In this document: one piece after another, positions 21,277 to 30,999 of the stretch
Numbering within the stretch: the first letter of the stretch is position 1
Layout of the letters: each line of letters opens with the position of its first letter
Assembly (NCBI RefSeq): GCF_022581195.2
Contig: NC_061482.1
Coordinates: 3,472,001 to 3,536,000 of the forward strand
Length of the DNA stretch: 64,000 bases
Direction of reading: 5' to 3'
Origin: Helicoverpa zea
Lineage: Eukaryota; Arthropoda; Insecta; Lepidoptera; Noctuidae
Notes under the pieces: generated by a model
What the model was told of the DNA's origin: nothing
The model's input: only the letters and a program-made list of their open reading frames with translations
Databases searched by the model: none
Made by a program: the position numbers and the translations under genes

Positions 21277-21480
21277 CAGCGTCGCACGCAGCAGAATGAA
21301 ATACAAGCAAGTAAGATATTTCGCTAGGTACTCTAAACAAGTCGCAACACGATCCTGCCCGCACGATCCTTCCCTGCACTTGTCTTTTACATACATTACC
21401 GGCTGCGCCTTCGGTATTGTATACAATACCTAGGAAAAGTATAAAATAAATAATATTTCATACATTACCTACACGTTTTA

Positions 21481-21542
21481 GGTATTCTATACATTGCCTA
21501 GGTATTGTATACAATACCGGATTATACAGATTGCCGGTAACA
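21481..21542 (-). repeat. Right TIR of the Ginger-like element
   Basis: Ends GATTGCCGGTAACA, followed by TSD TATA. Palindromic ATTGTATACAAT-type motifs extend inward to about 21415. Confidence 0.85.
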
Positions 21543-21880
21543 TATATATTTTTTTATTTCATTTGATTAATTCTGTATTTTACAAATAAGTCAGCCTCTA
21601 TTTTTATGTAAATATTAAAAACTGAGTATTAGCAAATAATAAATAAGTTTAGGTAAACAACGTTTGCAAAATAAAAAAGAAAATAAAATGTTTTTATGTA
21701 CTGTGTGATAATTTATTTTTAAACGAATTTTATGTAGGTAAGTACCTACGTTCACTTGCAATATTGAAATGTACTAACTCGGTACATAACGCAATATTTT
21801 ATTGCATACATTTTGCATATAATGTTGAAATAGATTTACAAGATTTATTTCGAGGCAAGTTAGATATGAACGCATAAGTA

Positions 21881-24800
21881 ATGTTTTTGATTACGAAGCT
21901 ACTTTTCGTAGCGATTATAGCGATTGCGAGTTCGAGGTTTGAAGTGGCCGCAGACAATGATGACTTGGAAGATGATGTTATCCTGAAACAGGCCTTGTTT
22001 TTGGTGGAGTTACTTAAGTCAGGTAGCTAATTTACTATCATATCGGGAAGTTGCGCACACCTACGTACCTACGCTGCAACAACCCGGCGTGCTCCAAGAT
22101 TCCATACATCTTACAAAAATCTAATCCCTAGCCGCGGATTTTTGTGTCATCTCCAAAATATCAGGCTGCGTCTGCATACTTAAATGTGCCAGTCTTCGCT
22201 TCTTAATTTTCAACTTTTAATATTTTTTTGTACAAGACTTCGTACACGTTTTGCGGACAAACTCTATGAACGATCTTAATGGGACTTCCACTGAAGAGGT
22301 AAACAGTACTTGTGCCGTGGACGAGACAAATTCAACTGTGCCAACGAATGACACTAACGTTACCGGTAAGTACCTATCTATTTATCATAGGTACTCATTT
22401 GCGATTTCAGATATCTTCCAGTTTTAGAGATTAGGATTGAATTTGAACCACAATGTAAATCTGAGTTTTCCTAATAGTACAACAACCATTACAACTGACT
22501 TTGTCCGACCGTGCCACTAAATGCCTGTATCAATTAAGAAAGGTAGCTGAAACAGAAAGATAAAAATAAATTAAGCAAGGTTAAAAAGGAAAGTAAAGCA
22601 GTTTGGGTGTATTTTGATCTCACAGAGAGTGTAATTCTACCAACGACGACGGCTGCAAATTCAACACCCCCCAGCAGCGTGACTCCGTCGGGGGCGCCGA
22701 TGATGATGTTCTCGAGTTGGCCACCCCTGCAGATGCCCCGCTTCCCTATGGCTCCGGCACTCGCTCGCCAAGGCAATTTTCCTGATGAAAACTATAGATT
22801 CCCATATAGTAAGCCAGTTTGTCTTATTCATATCTATATTAAACAATTTAAATACCTAATATAATATTTAGATATCTTTGATTAAAATCTATGTATGCTA
22901 AGCTATTCAAAAATGTTCTAGAATTCCATCGACGCATGATGCCGGATTATTATTATTTTGGTAAGTTGGCAACACTTTTGCGTTTCGAACCATGGAAAGG
23001 TACCCGGTATATTCTTATATAGGTATATACTTTCCTAATTGGTTAATTGGCCAATGGATAGACGGCTTTGTACACTTTCTAGTAACAAAGTTAATTACCA
23101 TAATCAAATGATTATGGTATGGAATCTATTTTATCTTTCGCTAACACATATTTTCCCAGTTTTTTTTTTTATAAAACCAAGTCCTAAGACATGTAAGCGC
23201 ACTGAACTTTCAGTAGGAACTGCAATCTCTGATTATACATAAATATAATCAAAGTACCTACATCTTGTTTTTTTATGGCATCTCGCAGTTCAGCGTAGGA
23301 GACCGTGTACTGCTTTACCGTAAAGTACATCATAGATCCTACAGCTTCAATTGTATATGTCACTGGAAAATACCAAGGCTCGTAAGTTGATCAATTTTCT
23401 AGGTAGTGGATCAACTCTCGGAAAATAATAAACGGCTGTTGAAATGTACTTGTTATTTTCCGGTGACATTAATACGTATATAGGTGATCAAATCTATTTC
23501 AATACACGGGAATATACATAGCCAAAAATATAGACCCTCGTCTTACCTTTTTTGTGTACCTAATAGATACTTTCCATCCCCCAAGCTTTTCTCCCAACTA
23601 TGTTGGGGTCGGCTTCCAGTCTAACCGGATTCAGCTGAGTACCAGTGCTTTACAAGAAGCGACTGCCCTATCTGACCTCCTCAACCCAGTTACCCAGGCA
23701 GGCTTCTGACTACCCGTAACGACTATGTAATAGATACTTACCGATTTCATTAAATTTCTTCTTAACTGCTACTTCCAGATTCTCCTCAACAAAGACCTGG
23801 TAAGTCTATCACAATGTTCGGGTTCCCTGGCGGGGACCGATGAACTGAGTACCTAAAGTTTTCCAAAATAGTCCCTACGAATTATTGTGATATCTATTTT
23901 TAAATATTTTTAGGAAATTTTCGAAGAGTGGCAAATATTGACTCAACTGGTGACCCTGGCAATGCAACAGGTAAGCAGCGACCGAAGGCAAAAATCGATT
24001 CCAGATAAATCAATTATACTCTGTTTATTACATCATTACCTCTAGATAAAAGAGGCTCGCAGAAGCAGGGGTACGAAACCTATATTTCAGGTTAAACTTC
24101 TGTCTAATGCTATTAGTAAATGGAGTCTAAGAACTTTGAAAGGTCAAAGCATCCATGACATATTGTCAAAACATTTTGATAAGTAGTACAAAATTATCAT
24201 TTGGGATATTGTCATGTTTTTCTATAATTCAATTCAATTCAATTCTAATATTCCTAATGCTCCTGCTCCACCTGCGTTAGCGTTAACGTTAATGTCAATG
24301 GCCAACTACACGTTACTTATTGCATTAAAAATGCGTGTTGGCTACACTTAGGCTACAATGCCGCAAGAGTTAATCCCTCATGAAGTAACGCGTTAACACA
24401 CATTAAAGAGGTTAAACTTAGGCACACAAAATAATTCTAAAAACTAAAGCTTTCTCATTTGACCATTCCATTATCGTGCTCGTAAAATGCAGTTACCGCT
24501 TAAACAAAGTATCTACACTCGTCCTTGCATGCGTGCAATGAGATGGCATTAATGTAGCCAACATCACTTAGCGCTCTAAGCTACGCACTAAAACCCTTTG
24601 ATGTGTCCAAAAACCGACACCCGAGTTATCGCTTAGCGTTTAATGCTATTAATAATGCCATTTGTATAAAATACCATTAAAACGTTGGCCACATCTGCGT
24701 AACGCCAAAATTTTAGGTACTCGTTAAGACGCAGGTGGAGCAGGAGCATAAGGCACTATTCCGCCCACACAGGGCTGTAAAACGATTCATATCGCTATGG

Positions 24801-26417
24801 GCGAAACAAGTGACACAGGTGCAGAATACCTACTCGTGTGCCGCATTTTCTTTACCTACACAATTCCACAAAGCCCAATATTAAAACCAAATGATACACA
24901 CATTCTAGTTACCTGTAGTAGTGAAAAAAACAATGAAAAAAACAAAAGAAAAGCAGTAGTGTTTTATTTTAAGGGCGCGTAGTCTTTACGTCATTCCAGC
25001 AACTAGCGAACCATAAACTAAATAAAATATTATGATGGGTTGCGCCAAAATGTGGTTTCATCTAAACGAGTGGAAACTACTTGCTAGAAGTATGTACCTA
25101 CCAAGACGCTTCCTTTGACAGCAACCGCACCGATCGCTTCCGTCACGGAGCTTCAGGTGAACCTGTCGCACACCGCTCAGACTGACGCACCGGCTGCCAA
25201 AGAATCGCTCCTAAGGACAGATAATAATACTATCTCATCAATAACAGAGGCTGATAAGTCTGTCCAGAGCACGAGTCCATTGACAGTTTCTACAGGTAGG
25301 TGGTAATTCATATTTTTTTATCACCTGTAAATGTAATAAATTCGCTTTCCCACTACAGTTATACATAGCATGTCGTATATATTATACCTAATCACATTAC
25401 ATTAAATACGTTAATATAATACTTACTGGTTAATATGTATAATGTCGATTAGCAAAAAGAAAAAAATAAAATGCGTAAAAATAAATAATATTTTTTCAAA
25501 CTAAGTAAATAGAAAAACCGGCTAATTGCGAGTCGGGCTCGCGCACGAAGGGTTCCGTACCATTTTATAAAACCGCATCTATCTGTTGCCGTTATCGATA
25601 TCGAGCCAAAAAAATCACGTTTGTTGTATGGGAGCCCCACGAAATATGTATTTTATTCTAGTTTTCAGTATTTATTGTTGTAGCGGCAACATAAATACAT
25701 CATCTGTGAAAATTTCAACTCTCTAACTATCACGGTTCATAAGATACAGCCTGGTGACAGACGGACGGACGGACGGACAGATGAGCGAAAACAATAGGGT
25801 CCCGTTTTACCCTTTGGGTTTAACCCTAATAAAAATGAGCTAAAATTAGAACACACAGTCAGTCATTACAAACAACGGAAATTCTCCCTTGAAAACTGAT
25901 AGCTGTCAACTGGTCAAATCATTCGATATTTCTAACTTTTTGCTTTACACATGATGTTGTTGTAAATTATAAAAACAAAAAATGACTCCTGTGGCTAAAC
26001 CACTGAATAGATTAGGTTAATTTTTACAATTCGCCATTGGATAGGATTTAATGTGATTAGGTACGATATACTTCTCTCAACCCTGAAATAATTGGATAGG
26101 TACAGATACATAGATCGTGACCAAATTATTGCTGACTTTGTATATTCAAACTAAATTTTTTTTCGCTAGCCAAGACAGTGTCGACTGTCGACACGGAGCC
26201 AAACAATGAAAAAAAAAACGAGATAGAATTGGAAGTGAAGAATAATACGTCTCAAGTGACTACCGAAAACATAAGGAGATATAATACTACAAAAATACCT
26301 AAAATCGGTACCTTGAAAATATTTTTGGGCAAAAGTTCCAAGCTTCCTGTGCCTCTTCCAGAAAACAACGCATTTTGTTATTTCCATCCAAATAATCCGC
26401 TGTGTGGTAACGCATAG
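21881..26417 (+). CDS. Thr/Ser/Asn-rich secreted protein, unknown function, eight exons
   Basis: Exons are 21881-22022, 22237-22365, 22626-22808, 22922-22960, 23779-23799 (21 bp), 23914-23970, 25122-25295 and 26170-26417. All seven introns are GT-AG and all are phase 1, so each internal exon could be skipped without changing frame. The product is 330 residues. Residues 1-18 are a signal peptide (MFLITKLLFVAIIAIASS), followed by an acidic patch (DNDDLEDDV). About a dozen N-glycosylation sequons (NST, NDT, NVT, NAT and others) and many Thr/Ser/Pro residues suggest a mucin-like secreted protein. A Met/Pro-rich middle (PRFPMAPALA) leads into an aromatic patch around DYYYF. The end is cysteine-bearing (FCYFHPNNPLC). 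No known domain is recognised. The gene starts about 340 bp beyond the transposon nest. ATTAAA at 26519 could be its poly(A) signal. Confidence 0.75.
23573..23727 (-). mobile_element. Family B SINE, internally deleted copy with TSD
   Basis: The tail half of family B in reverse (gttggggtcggcttccagtc), cut off after ctgactacccgtaacgacta. It is flanked by TAATAGATACTT at 23561-23572 and 23728-23739. It lies in the intron between the 39-bp and 21-bp exons of the secreted-protein gene. Confidence 0.8.
24258..24748. mobile_element. MITE, 491 bp, TAA target duplication
   Basis: Ends TGCTCCTGCTCCACCTGCG and its mirror CGCAGGTGGAGCAGGAGCA are flanked by TAA on both sides (24255-24257 and 24749-24751). 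A 3-bp TWA duplication is typical of PIF/Harbinger-type MITEs. It lies in an intron of the secreted-protein gene. Confidence 0.78.
25515..25840. repeat. Interspersed repeat with (ACGG)n core
   Basis: Contains gggttccgtaccattttata, a gacggacggacggacggaca run and agggtcccgttttacccttt. These are blocks seen widely in lepidopteran introns. A related head fragment is at about 63085-63125. The class is not clear. Confidence 0.55.
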
Positions 26418-26690
26418 CTTGATTGATTTGCATACCTACCTGAGTTGTTTGAAATGGAACGAATTGTGATCATATATTTTTCAAAGTTACCTTATTCGAT
26501 GGGGTTTTAACGTCAAGAATTAAAGAGGATTTGTATAATGTGTATATTTACTACCTAACGTTTATTAAGAAGTCGAAGTCGTCACTGCAATGAGTTCCCA
26601 TAGAATACATTTAACAACCCTCTCCGAGCTTTGTGCCCATCCGCCAGCGGCTAAATTTTACTAATTTAATTATGTGTCAATTAGATATCA
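26418..26690. other. 3' flank of the secreted-protein gene, no other gene seen
   Basis: Holds ATTAAA at 26519-26524 as a candidate poly(A) signal and nothing else I can support. Confidence 0.4.
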
Positions 26691-27195
26691 ATTGAATCTC
26701 AATAGCAGTTTTACCGGGGGCATTCTGCTACTAATGTCCAGTGACATATCATTGGACACTGGACAGCCAGACTGACGTTTGTCTATAGGTATTTATATTA
26801 TAAAGAAAATTTTGTTTGTTTCTTTGTAATGCATTAACTCCAAAATGACTGGACCGATATTCAAATTATTTCACCATTAGAAAGCTACATTACCTGCAAG
26901 TAACATACGCTATATTTTTCCCGGTACGGGCAGAAGTTCCCACGGGACGCCGTTGCAACCGCGGCTAGAGACAAATAAAATAAGGGAACAAATAAAATAA
27001 TAGTATATTCACTACCCTACCTACATTAAAACTCTTGGTAAATTTGATTGGACAAGAACACCTACAAAGATTAAAATGAGAGCCCATTGCAATCACTATT
27101 CAATTTAAATACTTGCGGTATGCCCCATATGAAATATCAGTTGTATATCAATCACATGTCGCTAAAGTAAAATTTGCAGAATTGAGCCCCAGGCT
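26690..27195. mobile_element. Decayed MITE interrupted by a Lep1-like repeat
   Basis: The left part (gcattctgctactaatgtcc) and the right part (gcagaattgagcccc) match the MITE family at 41882 and 62053. A Lep1-like segment (about 26800-26970, ending gcaaccgcggctag) sits between them. Confidence 0.5.
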
Positions 27196-27758
27196 GTTCA
27201 CAGATTGAGAACCGACTGCAGAAAACTAAGACGCTTCTGTTAGTGGTCCACTACTGCTAGTGAAACATTGTGGTTTGTTTTAGTTTTGCCTATTTTATTT
27301 GATGGAACTTAAATGACTGTGTAATTACTTTTATTAAGTAAAAAACAGAAATTGTCCAGCCGCCTGAAATGTTTTTCCTTCAATCCCGGTAGGAACCTCA
27401 TACCCTGAGATATGGGAACCGCTGTGGTGGGTACCACTCGGGAGAGTAAGGACGAGATCGCGACAAGCGGCGGGGGAAGTCCACGGCAGCAGATAATTTG
27501 TTTTTTTTTGCAGATCCTAAATTAACTCAATACCTCTACCGCTCTTGGGCAATCGTCAAAACAAGGTAGCAAGTCGACCAAAGTCACCGCATTTTTTTGG
27601 GACTTTTTCCTCGCCAGGATCATACTTTTTCATAAATTTGACAGGACGTGACACTACACGGCTTACGAGTATGTCCTGTGGCTGTTTTACAAGTTAGGTA
27701 CAAGCTTTTATTTACAACTTGCAATGTATGTTTGTGTGTTCGGGTTACAACTCAATTT
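27196..27758. other. Non-coding DNA, no gene seen
   Basis: No exon or clear repeat border is recognised. Confidence 0.35.
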
Positions 27759-27761
27759 TAA

Positions 27762-28162
27762 GGGTGCGTCCACATCTGGCGAATGCGCCGCGAATGCGCA
27801 GCACGCGAGCCGATCGCGAGCTGTCCGCGAGCTGCGCGCGTGCAGTCACTGCAATAGTTCGGTGCGCCTCTTTAGCGCAACTCACGCAAGGCTCGTATAG
27901 AGCGCGCGAGCGGCGCGCGATCTGCGCGCAATCAGTTCTCGCCCTTACAGTTCCGTATATTGGCTCAGTACTATCGAAGATGGCAGACGTCGCGCGCCGC
28001 CTGCGCGCCGCTCGCGTGCGGCGCTTAGGTCGCGCGCGAGCTGCGCGCGGGCGGCGCAGAAGCGGCGCACGAACAAAAATGCACGCGCGCAGCTCGCGGA
28101 CAGCTCGCGATCGGCTCGCGTGCTGCGCATTCGCGGCGCATTCGCCAGATGTGGACGCACCC
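27762..28162. mobile_element. GC-rich hairpin MITE, 83-bp perfect arms
   Basis: The first 83 bp (from GGGTGCGTCCACATCTGGCG) are an exact reverse complement of the last 83 bp. The element is 401 bp, very rich in CpG, and flanked by TAA at 27759-27761 and 28163-28165. The centre includes tggctcagtactatcgaaga. The size, hairpin and 3-bp TSD fit a PIF/Harbinger-type MITE. The open frames on both strands here are by-products of the palindrome. Confidence 0.85.
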
Positions 28163-28297
28163 TAAGGCACTAGCCCTCAACCGATTGAGCATACATGTTT
28201 AGATTCTCCTAATTTTACTTAAGTGACATACGATTGTGTCCGTTACCCAGGCCAGATGTTCTCGACAATGGTCATTTGAATCTTAACTAACTTAACT

Positions 28298-28530
28298 TAA
28301 CTAGCTTTTGCCCGCGACTTCGTTCGCGTGGAATAGTGGCATCCGGCAGATTTTTGGTTTGAACAATAGATGGCGCTATCTGTCCGGAATAAATTGTATT
28401 TTTTTTTAATAAAAACTATCATAATGTCCTTCTCCTGGCTCTAAACTACCTCCCTGCCAATTTTCAGCTAAATCGGTTCAGCCGTTCTTGAGTTATAAGT
28501 GGTGTAACTAACACGACTTTCTTTTATTAT
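28298..28530 (+). mobile_element. Lep1-like (Helitron-type) repeat
   Basis: Starts ctagcttttgcccgcgactt and ends with gccgttcttgagttataagt and cacgactttctttt. Closely resembles the copy at 9287. Confidence 0.65.
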
Positions 28531-28979
28531 CGCTCAGCTAGCAGTATGACACATCTACTTTTTCTTATTTTACAGAAATGAGGGTCAAAGATTTTGCAAA
28601 CGTTTGAAACGAGGTTATGACTTCATTTTATATTTTATCTTAGATTTTATGGTTTTAACAACTAACGCCGTGCCGTTTTACCACTTTATAAATTATACAC
28701 TTTTAAACACTTAGGCCGTAAAAACCCAATTTCTCTTTTTTTGTAAATGTGCCATTATACTGCTAGGTGAGCGAATTATATAGATTAGTATTGCGGCTTC
28801 TGTAATTGTTGCGCACATTTATAAATTTGTTGCGCTTATAGTTTTTTAATTATTTCACAAAAACATTTCCTGCTGGCGTAGCGTTACGCCAGCCAGACCT
28901 TTTTCTTTCTAATGGGAATATTTAAATAAATATTACCTATAAAATTAGTTGTCTAGATAAAGTAAATGTTTTGCCATAT

Positions 28980-29490
28980 TTTTAACCGACTTCCCAAAAA
29001 GGAGGAGGTTCTCAATTCGGCCGGTATGTTTTTTTTTTCTATGTATGTACATCGACTACTCCGAGGTTTATAGACCGATTTACGTCATTGGTTCTTCTTT
29101 TGTTCATCGCGGAATAGCTGCCAGTTAGTCCCACCGTCATCAGGTCACGGATCTGACGATGGAAACCCTGAGAAATCGAGGGCAAACTTCGAAAGTTGTA
29201 GGCATACATAGGGTAAAAACTTGACACTCAGGTGTATGCCTGAAAGCAGTATTCAACAGTGAAGGTTTGGAGCTGACCTGATGATGGAGACCAGAGAGGC
29301 ACTCGACAACTGAATATGTAAACTACCTCGTATTTGGGCTTATATTATTTGTATTGACGAGACCTCTGCAACAGTGAAGGTTTGGAGCTGATCTGATGAT
29401 GGAGACCAGAGAAGGTCGAGGGAACTAGACAACTGAATTTGTAAAATACCTCGTATTTGGGCTTATATTCTTTGTATTGATGAGAACTTT
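28980..29490. repeat. Interspersed repeat with a tandem duplication
   Basis: Begins ttaaccgacttcccaaaaag, a common lepidopteran repeat head. From 29256 a block of about 117 bp starting aacagtgaaggtttggagct occurs twice in tandem at high identity. Confidence 0.65.
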
Positions 29491-30643
29491 CGACTTATAT
29501 GGATAGTGACAACTATTCGTAAAAAAGTTTTGTATTTGTTCTTTCTTCGGTTGCGAAGTTATTCGAGATTTTGCTGGGGTAACGTTTTTGGTTTCTAGAT
29601 CTTTGAAATGGTTAAGCGGATTCTTATCATCTTTTGTTCATGACTTCCTAGGACTTAGTTTCAATTTGTTTTGCAATAATAAAACCAAAATAATGCATAT
29701 CTTAATGGTTATTTCATTAAATGAAAAAACATTTCAATTGGTCCCAGCACTCAATAAGAAGTGTAAAGACTTACTTTACTTGTTATTTTAAAGCTTGTAA
29801 CTGCCTTTAAATGTGAAGTTTCATTAGTATCCTGTAAGTATTTAACAAGTAATATGATATTCAGTTCTTCACGAGCACGGTCTTGATGCGCGCGGTGTTA
29901 TTTGGCCCCTGGATTGGATATATGAACTGAATGTTATGTCAATTATTATTTTTTTAGATCAGTTGTATATCAGTAAAATTTCAGCTCAGTACATTGGATA
30001 ATTAATGAGATAATACGATTAAAGTCATTAGGAAGTGAATGACCGTGGTAACCCGACCAAGTTTAGGTGGTTACGAAAAAGCGAAAACGCAGAACATTGT
30101 GGTACCTTCTAAAATATGTAGGATAGTGTTACAAATTTACATGTACAGACATGTACAAAAGTAAAAAAAACTAGTGGTTAACGTGGAGGTTTAGTCTGCT
30201 TTAGAAATAAAAAACTTGCTCAAATTTCACCAGTTTTATTACGTTAAGAAACCTAATTTTGACAACTTTCTGTTACTATGTTTAAAATAGCAATCTTATA
30301 CTATATTGAATTTTCGTATTCTTTTAAATTCAGTTCCCAAAAAACATGCACAAAGATAATTATCATATTCATTTAGTAATATTGAGGTAGTTATTAGTTT
30401 CAGAACTTATACCAATTATAAAATGGTTCTAAAAATAACAGTAAAATTTAAAGAAAATGTGGCGAACTATGTATGTCTATTTGTCCTGCAAGAATAGTGA
30501 AAAAAAACAATATATCAATGAATATTGGACCTTGATACATTCACTTGAGAAGCAACAACAACAGCTCCTCTATATCTAAACAAAAATAACGCATACTGTG
30601 GGTCCCGCCTCATGAGATCGCGAATGTACGGCCGTTACTTAAT
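29491..30643. other. AT-rich DNA, no gene seen
   Basis: No supported exon or repeat border. Confidence 0.35.
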
Positions 30644-30645
30644 TA

Positions 30646-30882
30646 CAGTAGAATGCCGATTATCCGAATGCCGATTAACCGCATCGCCAAGTATCCGAAA
30701 AATAAAAATAATTTCCACATTTTATGGTAGAATTCTGTTTGGTAACCCTTCCGTGCGTTTCTCCATGGCCATGAGGTATTCGGTGAGGAAGGTCATGTAG
30801 TACCTAGGTAGAATTTCTAGGTATGTCTGATTATATCCGAGCTCTGGGGAGCCAATTAATTCGGATATTCGGCGTTCTGCTG
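30646..30882. mobile_element. pogo/Tigger-like MITE, TA duplication
   Basis: Ends CAGTAGAATGCCGATTATCC and mirrored GGATATTCGGCGTTCTGCTG are flanked by TA on both sides. 237 bp, no coding capacity. The CAG ends and TA target are typical of the pogo branch of Tc1/mariner. Confidence 0.72.
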
Positions 30883-30999
30883 TATACTTATCACATGGCG
30901 GGCGGGACGAGACAAGACGCGACGACACGGCTCGCGTCTGGCCGAGCGGTGCGCCGCGCGTGCGCCCGGCCGCCACGCGACCACGCTACACACTGATAT

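Larger units (their letters stand above)
14471..21542 (-). mobile_element. Ginger-like DNA transposon (outer element), interrupted by a second transposon
   Basis: Both ends begin TGTTACCGGCAATCTGTATA on opposite strands and stay similar for about 60 bp. The 4-bp direct repeat TATA flanks the element (14467-14470 and 21543-21546). Inside lie an intact integrase-type gene (15658-17631), a tandem array (14931-15693) and the inserted RAG1-like element (17692-21276). Without the insertion it would be about 3.5 kb. TGT...ACA ends, 4-bp TSDs and a retrovirus-like integrase are the hallmarks of the Ginger group; the family name is inferred, the ends and TSD are seen. Confidence 0.85.

Noticed and set aside
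27719..28165. Arg/Ala-rich proteins on both strands
   Set aside because: Both frames lie in a GC-rich palindromic MITE, which creates mirrored open frames.
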